From Pseudomonadota bacterium (GTDB taxonomy: Bacteria; Pseudomonadota; Alphaproteobacteria; Rhizobiales; Xanthobacteraceae): a stretch of DNA of 32,761 bases. A model generated the notes under the pieces. The model saw only the letters and a list, made by a program, of their open reading frames with translations. It had not been told where the DNA came from and did no database searches. The position numbers and the translations under genes were made by a program. The stretch's first letter is position 1, and each line of letters opens with the position of its first letter. Positions 23,726 through 32,193 of this stretch are shown here, piece after piece. The stretch covers positions 1-32,761 of the forward strand of contig JAFAGM010000116.1 of NCBI GenBank assembly GCA_023422775.1. The letters run 5' to 3'.

Positions 23726-24859
23726 TCACCGCGCCGCGAACCGCGCGAGCGCCTCGCGGTCGACCTCGATGCCGAGGCCGGGACCATCGGGAACGGCAAC
23801 CATACCGCCGACATGCTCGATGGGCTGCGTCAGGATCGCCTGCCGTATCGGATGCTCGGTGCGGTCGAATTCGAGCATCGGCTCGAGCGGCGCCAGCGAC
23901 AGCGGGGTGTGCGATGGCAGCACCGCAAGCAGTTGCAACGACGCCGCGATTGCGATGCCCGTTCCCCAGACATGCGGGTTGTACCTGACGCCGAAGGCCT
24001 CGGCCATGTCGGCGATCTTTTTGCACTCGGATAATCCACCCGCCGCGCAGGTATCCGGCTGGATGATGTCCATGGCGCGTGAAGCGAGAACATCGCGAAA
24101 CCCGAAACGCGTGAACTCACATTCACCGCCGGCGATCGGAATCGAGAGCGCCGATTTCACTTCGCGATATCCCGCGAGGTCCTCGGGCGGCACCGGCTCC
24201 TCGAACCAGCCGATGTCATGCCGCTCGATGAAGCGGCCGAGACGGATCGCCGCAGTCGCGTCGTAGGCGTGATTGGCATCGACCATCAGGGCGACATCGG
24301 ACCCTATCGCTTCCCGCACAGCAGCCGTCACCGCGGCATCCTCTTCCACCCCGAAGCCGACCTTCAGCTTCACCGCCCTGAAACCCTCCGCGACGTAACC
24401 CGCCGCCTCCTCGGGCAGATAGCGCAGCGGATCGCCCGATCTGCGCCGGTAAAGCCCGGTGGCGTAGGCCTGCACGGTGTTGCGGATTCCGCCGCCCAGC
24501 AGGCGATGAACCGGCACGCCGAAGTGCTTGCCCTTGATGTCCCAGAGCGCGATGTCGATACCGCTCAGCCCCTCGATCACGACGCCCTTCTGCCCGTGAT
24601 CGCGCAATGTCGAATAGACCTTCCGCCACAGATGATCGATGCGCAGCGGATCCTCGCCGATCAGGAGTGTTGCCACGCTTCCGACCACGGCGGCCGTGAT
24701 CCGCGCGGGGCCGTAGCATTCGCCCCAGCCGACCAGGCCATTGTCAGTCTCGATCTCGACTACCATGGCCATGCGCGTATCGTACCACGCGCGGGAATAG
24801 GCGAACGGTTGCGAAAGCGTTGCCTGAAGGATGTGGGTGCGAACGTGCTTGATCTTCAT
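23726..24859 (-). CDS. Mandelate racemase/muconate lactonizing enzyme family protein
   Basis: Enolase-superfamily enzyme of 377 residues. Capping domain about 1-130, then a TIM barrel. Catalytic residues are all present: Lys164 and Lys166 (KLK), metal ligands Asp194 (VDAN), Glu220 (WFEEP) and Glu246 (GGE), Asp269 (QPDT) and His296 (NPHVWG). The Kx-K plus His/Asp dyad puts it in the mandelate racemase subgroup, most often sugar-acid dehydratases; the substrate is not readable. I chose ATG 24859, supported by GGGGAGAG eight bases upstream, over the open frame to 24949. It is divergent from the KTSC gene. Confidence 0.92.
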   Translation of the reverse strand: MKIKHVRTHILQATLSQPFAYSRAWYDTRMAMVVEIETDNGLVGWGECYGPARITAAVVGSVATLLIGEDPLRIDHLWRKVYSTLRDHGQKGVVIEGLSGIDIALWDIKGKHFGVPVHRLLGGGIRNTVQAYATGLYRRRSGDPLRYLPEEAAGYVAEGFRAVKLKVGFGVEEDAAVTAAVREAIGSDVALMVDANHAYDATAAIRLGRFIERHDIGWFEEPVPPEDLAGYREVKSALSIPIAGGECEFTRFGFRDVLASRAMDIIQPDTCAAGGLSECKKIADMAEAFGVRYNPHVWGTGIAIAASLQLLAVLPSHTPLSLAPLEPMLEFDRTEHPIRQAILTQPIEHVGGMVAVPDGPGLGIEVDREALARFAAR

Positions 24860-24998
24860 CCGTTGGCTCTCCCCGCGCGGGGCTTGTGCGCGGGACTTGG
24901 CTGCCAGCCCGCTTGACGGCAACGATAGGCGGCCCGGCGCGATCCGCAAACCCCGATCTCCGAGCGCCTTCGACCAAATGTCATGTTAGTCTGCCACG

Positions 24999-25334
24999 AT
25001 GTCCCGGCTCGCTTTCATCATCGCACTCCTCTTCGCCGCCCCCTGGGAGGAAGCCGAAAGCGTCGACGTGAGAAACTTCGGGCCAATGAACCTCAGACCG
25101 TTCATGTGCCAGGACATCACCCGGAGCAGCCTGATCGAGCGTGTCTGTTACGACGAGGCGAACCGGCACATGGTCGTCAGGCATCGCGCGGCCTACGACC
25201 AGTATTGCGAACTGCCGAAGGACGTGGCCGACGCGTTTCTGAACGCCCCTTCGATGGGCCAGTATTTCAACGCAAACATCGCGGGAGCCGGCAGATCCGG
25301 CCAATACGAATGCGGGACGCGCACGGTATCGTGA
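24999..25334 (+). CDS. KTSC-domain protein, probably exported
   Basis: 111 residues. A short hydrophobic N-terminus (SRLAFIIALLFAAPW) looks like a signal peptide, though no clean cleavage site is seen. Residues about 42-95 fit the KTSC domain: S-S-L-I-E-R-V-C-Y-D, then Y-x-x-Y-x-x-L-P near 66-73, and SMGQYFNANI near 84-93. KTSC domains are short and of uncertain function, often next to nucleic-acid-binding domains; an exported stand-alone version would be unusual. No Shine-Dalgarno is seen before the ATG, which is the only possible start in frame. Confidence 0.7.
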   Translation: MSRLAFIIALLFAAPWEEAESVDVRNFGPMNLRPFMCQDITRSSLIERVCYDEANRHMVVRHRAAYDQYCELPKDVADAFLNAPSMGQYFNANIAGAGRSGQYECGTRTVS

Positions 25335-25365
25335 GCGGGGACGCTCGATAGCATTTTTCCAGAAC

Positions 25366-25403
25366 TTGACATTTCTTTCCATTTTGTAAAAATCGTAAAA
25401 TGG
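25366..25403 (+). promoter_or_regulatory. Promoter and operator at the tetR/xdh start; probable leaderless mRNA
   Basis: TTGACA (25366-25371), 15-bp spacer, TAAAAA (25387-25392) would start transcription at or near the A of the ATG (25400). An inverted repeat CCATTTT (25379-25385) / AAAATGG (25397-25403) overlaps both the -10 and the start codon, fitting autorepression by the TetR protein. No ribosome binding site is present. Confidence 0.5.
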
Positions 25404-26074
25404 TAGCCCGCACCCGCATTCTCGATGCCGCGATGCTGGTATTCCGCCGGCAAGGTTTCCGGCGCTCGTCGATCGAGCAGGCGGCGGAGGCTGCCGGCCT
25501 GACGCGGCAGGCGCTCTACCATCATTTCAAATCCAAGGAAGCGCTGTTCCGCGCCGTCATCGAGCGGCTGCACGAGAGCGCGCTCGCGGCCGAGATCGAA
25601 GCGGCCAACGCCGCGGAAAAGGCCGGCGGCAGCCTTGCCGACATCCTCGTCGCCTCGGTCAGCGCCAAGCTCGGACAATTGGCCAATTCGCTCGACGGGT
25701 CGCCCCATGTCGAGGAGCTGTTCTCCGAACATCTGCTGCAGGCCCGTGACCTCTACCAGAAATATGCCGCCGCCTACGCTGCGCAGCTTGCGGCGACCAT
25801 CGCGCGCGTCTGCCGCAAGCAGGGCCTCAAGCTGAACGCCGGCATGGCTCCGCAGGATTTTGCCCGATGCGTCGAGATGGCGATCAACGGCACCAAGTCC
25901 GCCTACCCCGCGATGCAGCCGGCCGACGCCTTCCTGAAAGACCTGGAGATCATGCTCCGCACGCTCGTCGCCGGCGCCACGGCTCCGGCGCCGAAGCCGC
26001 GTCCCGTCAAGGCGACATCAGCCAGAAAATCTGTTCCTCGATCCACTTCCCGCAAATCTGGAGATCGCAGATGA
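25400..26074 (+). CDS. TetR/AcrR-family regulator of the molybdenum hydroxylase operon
   Basis: 224 residues. The HTH begins almost at the N-terminus (about 5-50, RILDAAMLVFRRQGFRRSSIEQAAEAAGLTRQALYHHFKSKEALF), so the start at 25400 cannot be moved inward. A helical ligand-binding domain follows, and the tail (about 198-224) is Pro/Arg/Lys-rich and disordered. The stop overlaps the ATG of the next gene (ATGA, 26071-26074), so it heads a coupled operon with the hydroxylase genes and probably senses their substrate or product. Its transcript is probably leaderless. Confidence 0.92.
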   Translation: MVARTRILDAAMLVFRRQGFRRSSIEQAAEAAGLTRQALYHHFKSKEALFRAVIERLHESALAAEIEAANAAEKAGGSLADILVASVSAKLGQLANSLDGSPHVEELFSEHLLQARDLYQKYAAAYAAQLAATIARVCRKQGLKLNAGMAPQDFARCVEMAINGTKSAYPAMQPADAFLKDLEIMLRTLVAGATAPAPKPRPVKATSARKSVPRSTSRKSGDRR

Positions 26075-28761
26075 GCACGATGACGATCAACGGCACGCCC
26101 GCTCCCCTCCCCGACGATCCCGATGCGCTGCTTGTCGATGTCATCAGGGACGCGCTCGACCTCACCGGCACCAAGCTCGTCTGCGGCGCCGGCGTCTGCG
26201 GCGCCTGCACGGTACTGGTCGACGGCGTTCCCGCCGTGAGCTGCCTGATGCCGGCTGCTGCCGCGACCGGCAAGTCGATCACGACGGTCGAAGGCATCGG
26301 CACAGATGGATTGCACCCGGTGCAGAAGGCTTTCATGGCGCATGACGCCCTGCAATGCGGATTCTGCACGCCGGGCTTCATCGTCGAGGCCGCGGCGTTT
26401 CACGATAGCTGGCGGGCCGCGAAGAGTACGGCCATGCCGTCACGCGAGGAAATCGGCGCAGCGTTGTCGGGGCATCTCTGTCGTTGCGGCGCCTATGACG
26501 GCATCTTTCGCGCCGTGGCCGATGCCTGCGCCGGCCGCTTCGACGGCGAAGCTGCAGCCTCGCCGCGCATGGAGGCGCGCGACAAGGTGACGGGCGCGGC
26601 GAAATACACCGTCGATATCCATCACGACGGCCAGCTCGAAGGCGTGATCCTGCGCTCGCAGTTCGCGCATGCCCGCATCAGCGAACTGGATCTGGCGCCG
26701 GCGCGCGCGATATCAGGCGTGAGCGCGGTGATCCCGCTGCTCGGCGACGACCGCGTCGTCCGCTATGTCGGCGATCCCATCGCCGCCGTCGCGGCCATCG
26801 ATCGCAAGACCGCGCTTGCCGCTATCGCCGCCATCGACGTCAGGAGCGAGCGCCTGCCGTCGGCGATCGGGCTCGACGAAGCACGCAAGGCCGATGCGCC
26901 CGTCGTGTTCGAAAAGTCCGCGCGCAAGAAGGCCGGCAACGTCTCCGAAGGCGGCGGCTCGCCGGCGCCGTGGAAAGGAAATATCCGCGGTCCTTCGGCG
27001 GCGTTCTCGAAAAAGCCGAAGAAAGTAAAAAGCTGGGTCGACGACGCACGCGGGGCGAAAAATCCACTGCTCGTCGAAGGCATCTTCCGGACCGGCACGC
27101 AGTCCCATGCCTGCCTCGAGCCGCATGCGGCCGTGGCGCGTTTCGACGGCGATCAACTCACCGTACATGTCTCGACGCAGGCGGTGTTCCACCTGATGGA
27201 GCTGATCGCCAGGCGTTTCAAGCTCGACCACGGCAAGGTCCGCGTCATCGCCGACCATGTCGGCGGCGGCTTCGGCTCCAAGGCCAGCCTCGGCGTCGAG
27301 ACCACCACGGCGATCGAACTGGCGCGCGCCGCCAAAGCGCCAGTCAGGATTGCCTATGACCGGCACGAGGAGCTTTCGGTGACCGGCTATCGGCCGGCAG
27401 CCGAAGTGAAGATCGCGCTGCTGCCGTCCGAGCAGGGCGAACTGAAGGCGCTGTCGCTGACCGCCCATGCCGACACCGGAGCTGCGACCAACTCGACCAT
27501 CGCCGCACTTGCCCGGCTGATCTACCCGGCCGAAGCCAAGGCGCTCGCCGATTACGACGTCATCAGCAACCTGCCGCCCGGCGCCGCGTTCCGCGGTCCC
27601 GGCGGACCGCCGATGGCGTTCGCCCTGGAACAGGCAATCGACGAAGCCGCGCTGCGCATGAAGGTCGATCCGATTGCGCTGCGCAAACGCTGGGACCCTG
27701 ACCCCAACCGCCAACGGCTGTACGATTGGGCCCTCGACCTCGAAGCCTGGCGCCACCGGAAGACGACGGCATTGCAGGGGGGCCGCTATCGCCGCGGCAT
27801 CGGCGTCGCTACCGGCTACTGGCTTTATCTGTGGCAGCCCGGCTCCAGGGTCGAAGTGGCGGTGAAAGGCGGACGGTTGATTGCGAGCACCGCGACGCAG
27901 GACATCGGCACCGGCACCCGTACCGTGATCGCCAATGTCGTCGCGCGCGAATTCGGGATAGAGCCGCATGAAGTGGAAGTCAGGATCGGCGATTCCAATT
28001 TGCCGGAAGGACCGGGATCGGGCGGCAGCCGGGTCACCGCCTCGGTGATCCCGCCGATGCTTCTTGCGATCGATCAGTTGAAGACAGCCATTCAGCAGAA
28101 CGCGAAACGGCAACCGGTCCCCGGCTCCAACGCGCCGTGGCGCGAACTGCTCGCGGCCTCGCCCGACCTTGCCGCTTCCGGGGTGCGGCCGGAAGACAGC
28201 AAGCAGATGGCGCCCGGCATTCGCTCGCCGCTGAAGGAGGTAGGCCTGCTGGGCACGATCTTCGGCTGGATGATGCGATGGTTCTCCAACCTCGCAATCG
28301 GCGCCGGCGTTCCCAGCTCGGTACAGCTCGTCGAGGTGGAGGTGGATACCTGGCTCGGCCATGTACGCGTTCTCAACGTCCACACCGGGATCGCCGTCGG
28401 CAGGATCGCTGCGCCCGCGCTGGCGCGCAGCCAGGCGGCCGGCGCCGTCATCCAGGGCGTCGGCTACGCGCTTCATGAAGCCCGCGAAATCGATTCCCGC
28501 TCCGGCGATATCCTGAGCAGCGGGATGGAGGACTACCGCATCCCCGGCATCGCGGACACGCCTGTCATCGACGTGCATTTCGACGAAGCCGGCTTCGATC
28601 ACGTGCTCGGCGGCAGCGTCGGCATCGGCGAGGTCGCGACCGTGCCGACGTCGCCGGCGATAGCGAACGCTATTCACAACGCGACCGGCATCCGGTTGAC
28701 TGAGCTGCCGATCCGCCCCGACCGCCTCGTCACCGCACTCAAAGGGAGGGCCGCCGCATGA
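26071..28761 (+). CDS. Molybdenum hydroxylase (xanthine dehydrogenase family), fused [2Fe-2S] and Mo-cofactor chain
   Basis: 896 residues combining two subunits normally encoded separately. Residues 1-155 are the [2Fe-2S] part: plant-type cluster ligands Cys38, 43, 46 and 58, second cluster Cys96, 99, 137 and 139. Residues about 165-890 are the molybdopterin-cytosine-dinucleotide domain, with GGGFGSKAS near 400 and FRGPGGPP near 507, and the likely catalytic Glu854 in GIGEVATVP. No FAD domain and no Tat signal is present; FAD comes from the next gene, overlapping by 4 bp. The domain order resembles Desulfovibrio gigas aldehyde oxidoreductase. An aldehyde or N-heterocycle substrate is likely, but not readable. 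The start at 26071 overlaps the tetR stop. Confidence 0.93.
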   Translation: MSTMTINGTPAPLPDDPDALLVDVIRDALDLTGTKLVCGAGVCGACTVLVDGVPAVSCLMPAAAATGKSITTVEGIGTDGLHPVQKAFMAHDALQCGFCTPGFIVEAAAFHDSWRAAKSTAMPSREEIGAALSGHLCRCGAYDGIFRAVADACAGRFDGEAAASPRMEARDKVTGAAKYTVDIHHDGQLEGVILRSQFAHARISELDLAPARAISGVSAVIPLLGDDRVVRYVGDPIAAVAAIDRKTALAAIAAIDVRSERLPSAIGLDEARKADAPVVFEKSARKKAGNVSEGGGSPAPWKGNIRGPSAAFSKKPKKVKSWVDDARGAKNPLLVEGIFRTGTQSHACLEPHAAVARFDGDQLTVHVSTQAVFHLMELIARRFKLDHGKVRVIADHVGGGFGSKASLGVETTTAIELARAAKAPVRIAYDRHEELSVTGYRPAAEVKIALLPSEQGELKALSLTAHADTGAATNSTIAALARLIYPAEAKALADYDVISNLPPGAAFRGPGGPPMAFALEQAIDEAALRMKVDPIALRKRWDPDPNRQRLYDWALDLEAWRHRKTTALQGGRYRRGIGVATGYWLYLWQPGSRVEVAVKGGRLIASTATQDIGTGTRTVIANVVAREFGIEPHEVEVRIGDSNLPEGPGSGGSRVTASVIPPMLLAIDQLKTAIQQNAKRQPVPGSNAPWRELLAASPDLAASGVRPEDSKQMAPGIRSPLKEVGLLGTIFGWMMRWFSNLAIGAGVPSSVQLVEVEVDTWLGHVRVLNVHTGIAVGRIAAPALARSQAAGAVIQGVGYALHEAREIDSRSGDILSSGMEDYRIPGIADTPVIDVHFDEAGFDHVLGGSVGIGEVATVPTSPAIANAIHNATGIRLTELPIRPDRLVTALKGRAAA

Positions 28762-29672
28762 CACCGACAGCCACCGCACGCGCGGAATTTCGCGCCGCCG
28801 GCACCGACCTCAGCGAACGGCGCCGCAGCGGCGTCTCGACGGGACCGCTGATCGACATATCCGCCGCGTCAGACGCGACCGGGATGCATTGGGGCGAGCA
28901 TGGGCGCCTGCGCATCGGGGCGCTTACGACCATCGCCGCCATCGCTGCCGATCCGCGCATTGCCGCAGCCTATCCGGGGCTGGCTGCATCGGCGCAAGGC
29001 CTCGCGACGCCGCAGATCCGTCACCTGGCGACACTGGGCGGCAACCTCGCGCAGCGTTCGCGTTGCTGGTACTACCGCAATCCGCACATCGACTGCCTCA
29101 AGAAAGGCGGATCGAATTGCCCCGCACGCGCGGGCAATCATCTCTATCATGTAGCGTTCGATCTCGGCCCCTGCGTTGCGCCACACCCCTCTACAATGGC
29201 CGCGGCGCTGCTTGCGTATGATGCGAAGACTGCGACCGATCAGCGAAGCGGGCTCGCGACCGGCGACCTCCTCGGCGACGGCACCGACGGCACCCGCGAC
29301 AACGCGCTGCAACCGGACGAGATGATCCGGAGCATCGAACTGCCCGCCCCGATCGAGGGTGAGCGCGCGCTGTACAAGCGCGCCATCAGCCGCACCCATG
29401 CCGAATGGCCGCTGGTCGAAGTCTGCGCCCGCGTCGTCATCAAGGATGGCACGTTCGATTTCCTCCGCCTCACCGCCGGCGGCATCGCCCCGGTGCCGCT
29501 TCGGCTTGCAGCGGTCGAAGCCGCACTGCAGGGCAAGCGCGCCAACGTGGCGACGATTGCGGTGGCCGCCAAGCAGGCGACCGCAGGGGCAAAGCCGCTG
29601 CCGATGACGGGATACAAGCTCGATCTGCTGAAGGGCGTGGTGCAGGATCTGCTGGAGCGGCTGGTGGGTTAG
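28758..29672 (+). CDS. FAD-binding subunit of the molybdenum hydroxylase, PaoB/YagS-like
   Basis: 304-residue FAD PCMH-type subunit that passes electrons from the Fe-S/Mo chain. FAD motifs are AAGTDLSE (13-20, usually AGGTDL) and TLGGNLAQRSRCW (92-104). Four cysteines, Cys103, 113, 121 and 139, lie in an insertion like that of E. coli PaoB, where they bind an additional [4Fe-4S] cluster. The N-terminus is short: the AGGTDL-like motif starts at residue 13 instead of about 35-40, so a beta-strand pair of the FAD domain may be missing or the start may be unusual. ATGA overlap with the preceding gene indicates coupled translation. Confidence 0.9.
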   Translation: MTPTATARAEFRAAGTDLSERRRSGVSTGPLIDISAASDATGMHWGEHGRLRIGALTTIAAIAADPRIAAAYPGLAASAQGLATPQIRHLATLGGNLAQRSRCWYYRNPHIDCLKKGGSNCPARAGNHLYHVAFDLGPCVAPHPSTMAAALLAYDAKTATDQRSGLATGDLLGDGTDGTRDNALQPDEMIRSIELPAPIEGERALYKRAISRTHAEWPLVEVCARVVIKDGTFDFLRLTAGGIAPVPLRLAAVEAALQGKRANVATIAVAAKQATAGAKPLPMTGYKLDLLKGVVQDLLERLVG

Positions 29673-29730
29673 ATGGAAAACCACCTTTGCGCTAATGGTA
29701 CTAAACCCTCGACGTCAGTTGAAAAGGATC

Positions 29731-30408
29731 TCACGCGCTAACGTCTGCATAGCTGCCGGAGGACCCGCGCGGCGTTGCATAGCCCGCCGGCCGCTGCGCG
29801 CTGACTTGTTCTGCAACCATTGCTTCGAAGGCCGCGTCCAGTTGCGCGCGGGTATATTCTGGCGATGCAGTCTGACGTGGCTTCCATTCCGACTGCGTGA
29901 TCGCCGTCGATGCCTTCTCGACCGTGCCGCCCACGGCCTTCGCGATATACTCGGCGCGCCATTGCGCCAGGTCGGGCCCGCCGTTCAGACCGGGAGGGTC
30001 CTGCAGGTTTCCGACCATTCCTGCGGCCTCGTTCGTCATCATCGAAGAACCGCCGTTGTAAAGGGTCGCAACGACCTTGCCGTTTACCTTCACAGTCGCA
30101 TAAATATTCTGAGGCGCGTTGTCGGGCACATCCGTCATGGCCCTTGATTTGGCAGCTTGCATCCTCAACCAGTTCGTCGCCATCAGATCGCGAAGCTCGG
30201 GGTTATCCCTGACCGAGACGACCTTGAGTCCCGAGATGTCGAGTGGCTTGACGTCCGAAACCGGAATACCCGATTTCGTGTTTCCTGCTGCCGGGCTTAC
30301 CTCTACGGCAGACTCAGGCAAGGCATCCGCGCGCGTCAATGTCGTCTTCGACGGGTTGACTTGTGCGGGACGCAAATAGCTCCCGGCATTGGCCACACTC
30401 GTAATCAT
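29731..30408 (-). CDS. Hypothetical protein (225 aa)
   Basis: I do not recognise the family. From ATG 30408, with AGGAAGGG eight bases upstream, the product begins MITSVANAGSYLRPAQ. It has a polar, Ser/Pro-rich N-terminus (about 1-60) and then a compact-looking part (about 60-175) with the segment IYATVKVNGKVVATLYNGG, suggestive of a beta-hairpin. The tail is Ser/Gly-rich. No membrane segment or clear signal peptide is present. The frame continues to 30885, but that part is the shadow of the extensin-like gene. It is convergent with the hydroxylase operon (58-bp gap). Confidence 0.7.
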   Translation of the reverse strand: MITSVANAGSYLRPAQVNPSKTTLTRADALPESAVEVSPAAGNTKSGIPVSDVKPLDISGLKVVSVRDNPELRDLMATNWLRMQAAKSRAMTDVPDNAPQNIYATVKVNGKVVATLYNGGSSMMTNEAAGMVGNLQDPPGLNGGPDLAQWRAEYIAKAVGGTVEKASTAITQSEWKPRQTASPEYTRAQLDAAFEAMVAEQVSAQRPAGYATPRGSSGSYADVSA

Positions 30409-30510
30409 CCACGCACCCTTCCTCGGCAATTCAGGGTGACAGCAATCTCCATGCCAATACGGAAATGACTGACAATGCTGCGGTTCTTCTTCTTGAGGAA
30501 AGCCGTTGAC

Positions 30511-30544
30511 CGGAAAATCCTGCCGACAACGGCAGGATTTTCCG
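30511..30544 (-). terminator. Perfect 15-bp inverted repeat, probable terminator of the extensin-like gene
   Basis: CGGAAAATCCTGCCG (30511-30525), loop ACAA, CGGCAGGATTTTCCG (30530-30544). The AAAA/TTTT blocks inside the stem let it act as a hairpin plus T-tract in either direction. It lies 71 bp past the extensin-like stop and 103 bp before the next gene's start on the same strand. Confidence 0.65.
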
Positions 30545-30614
30545 GGACAGAAGGGGAAAGAGAATTGGGATCGGCGGATGAAACGCACGGCCGGTCCGGC
30601 TGGTGAACGCGAAT

Positions 30615-31877
30615 CTAATGATCCTCGTACCCGTCGTCCTCGTTGACCCGACTGCGGCCGCCGAACCAGCGCGATGCCGTTCTTCGGCCGGACGATCCCG
30701 TCGAATAGGGATCGCGTGACGCATAGCCGTTGCGCTGCCCTGCCCGCGCCGCGACCGCGTCGCCCGACGCCGCGGCCGGCTGGCAGATGGTGCGGCCGGA
30801 GGCGCGACGCATCAGGTCGACGTGGATGTGATCCTCGTGATGGACGTTGGAGCCCGGCGCCAGCACGGTGTTGAACTGCTGGCACGCGGAGGCATGCACG
30901 TCGCGCAGAAATCCCTGCTCTTCCGGCACGCCGCGCCAGCCGCCCTTGACCGTGATGCGCCTGCCGTCGGCAAGCGTGAAGGCCGCGATATCGAGCGCGT
31001 TGCCGAAGGCGTGCTCGGAAATATGCGCATGCGGATTGCCGTTCATGCCGCGGCAGGAATAGGCGGAGATCTGCTTGATCTCGACGACGCGCACGCCGAA
31101 CCAGCGCATCGACGCCGGCTGAACCGAATCGGCGAGCCAGCGGTCGAGTGCGGAAACGATCGGACAGGCGAGCGTCGCCGCAGGCTTCATCGAGACCTGC
31201 GCGAACGCGCTGACGGAATTGCCCGGTGCCGGCCCGAGCCGGGGCAAGGCAGGCGCCGCTGCCGGCTGCGAACGAGAGGGCTGCGAATATGGAGCCGACA
31301 CCGGGTAACGCTCACGCGAGGGATAGGACGGCGCAGCCATATATCCACCGCCCCGCGGGTCGCGCGATTGCGGCACGCCGTCAGCCGGCAGATCGATTTC
31401 ATCCTCGCGGGACCGGACACCGGGGGCAGAAAGCGAAATCGGCCCGTTGGATGACGCCGCATAGTTCGGCTGATAGGCGCCGCCCGAAGAGTTCCCCTGA
31501 TAGCTCCCTTGATAATTTCCCTGATAATTTCCCTGCGGCGCCGCCGCAGCCGGCGCGCGCGCGACCGGCCAGCGCGGCTGGTTGCCGATGCTTGCGGGCG
31601 GACGCAGGCTTTCGTCGGCAAATCCGAAGCTGCTGACGTTCTCACCGAGCGCTGCGACCTTGAGCGGATATTCCGCACCGCAAACGCCGGGACCGGAAAT
31701 CGGGCTGATGCGGACCACGTCCGCGGTCTCCCTGACCGCGCCGGATTTCAGGCAAGCGACCTCGGCCTCGGCCCGCCAGGGTGCGCGTTCGGCGGATTGA
31801 AAGAATCCGCGGCCGCAGCCCGCCAGCGATACGAGGACGAAGGAGCCGACGAGATACAAACGAACTCCGCGCGTCAT
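30615..31877 (-). CDS. Extensin-like (M15-type) lipoprotein
   Basis: 420 residues. A lipoprotein signal with lipobox SLAG-Cys21 predicts membrane anchoring. A low-complexity Pro/Ser/Gln-rich spacer (about 95-225) includes QGNYQGNYQGSYQGN (115-129), encoded by near-identical 12-bp DNA repeats. The C-terminal extensin-like domain (about 238-375) has His289 and Asp296 (SEHAFGNALD) and His350/His352 (DHIHVDL), the zinc-ligand pattern of D-Ala-D-Ala/L-Ala-D-Glu peptidases of the M15 type. The tail after about 375 is Arg/Gly/Ser-rich. A peptidoglycan peptidase role in the cell envelope is likely. No good ribosome binding site is seen before the ATG. Confidence 0.88.
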   Translation of the reverse strand: MTRGVRLYLVGSFVLVSLAGCGRGFFQSAERAPWRAEAEVACLKSGAVRETADVVRISPISGPGVCGAEYPLKVAALGENVSSFGFADESLRPPASIGNQPRWPVARAPAAAAPQGNYQGNYQGSYQGNSSGGAYQPNYAASSNGPISLSAPGVRSREDEIDLPADGVPQSRDPRGGGYMAAPSYPSRERYPVSAPYSQPSRSQPAAAPALPRLGPAPGNSVSAFAQVSMKPAATLACPIVSALDRWLADSVQPASMRWFGVRVVEIKQISAYSCRGMNGNPHAHISEHAFGNALDIAAFTLADGRRITVKGGWRGVPEEQGFLRDVHASACQQFNTVLAPGSNVHHEDHIHVDLMRRASGRTICQPAAASGDAVAARAGQRNGYASRDPYSTGSSGRRTASRWFGGRSRVNEDDGYEDH

Positions 31878-31912
31878 CCCGCGCAGGTTCGACCAATTTA
31901 TTTAAAGACTCT

Positions 31913-31924
31913 TCAACATGTTGA
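31913..31924. promoter_or_regulatory. Short palindrome upstream of the extensin-like gene
   Basis: TCAACATGTTGA, a perfect 12-bp palindrome 35 bp upstream of the extensin-like start, in an AT-rich stretch that also holds TTTAAAG. A candidate operator; no factor can be named. Confidence 0.35.
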
Positions 31925-32007
31925 GTTTACGAACTTTTCACCATGCTGCCGGGAACTTTCGACTGTGGGTATGTCTGGATGGACAGCAGCGCTGACTTTT
32001 TCAAGCG

Positions 32008-32033
32008 GGAACGACTCGCTAGCGTTGCGAGTT
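32008..32033 (+). promoter_or_regulatory. Possible EcfG-like promoter of the 31-aa peptide
   Basis: GGAAC (32008-32012), 17-bp spacer, AGTT (32030-32033). It is one base off the GGAAC-N16/17-CGTT consensus, 37 bp upstream of the ATG at 32071. Confidence 0.35.
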
Positions 32034-32070
32034 ATTTGCGGGCACGACGTGAACCAAGGGAGCATTCCCA

Positions 32071-32166
32071 ATGGATTTCGTAAGTCCACTCGTAGGCCGA
32101 CTGAGCGTTGTAACCGCGTATGTCGCAATCGCTTTCGTCGGCGCTATTGTGCTCGGCGTGTTCTAG
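32071..32166 (+). CDS. 31-aa single-helix membrane peptide
   Basis: ATG at 32071 preceded by AAGGGAG (32056-32062), eight bases upstream. 31 codons begin MDFVSPLVGRLSVV and end AIVLGVF, with one hydrophobic helix covering about residues 12-31. A strong terminator follows 27 bp after the stop, making a compact monocistronic unit and supporting a real gene. I do not recognise a named family. Confidence 0.65.
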   Translation: MDFVSPLVGRLSVVTAYVAIAFVGAIVLGVF

Positions 32167-32193
32167 GACTCCCCGTCCAGATATGGACCTTTT

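Noticed and set aside
26713..28779. 688-codon minus-strand open frame opposite the molybdenum hydroxylase
   Set aside because: Antisense shadow without recognisable domains; the plus frame carries all cofactor motifs.
30409..30885. N-terminal extension of the 225-aa hypothetical protein
   Set aside because: It runs through the terminator and the 3' end of the extensin-like gene in another frame; the ATG at 30408 has a good ribosome binding site.
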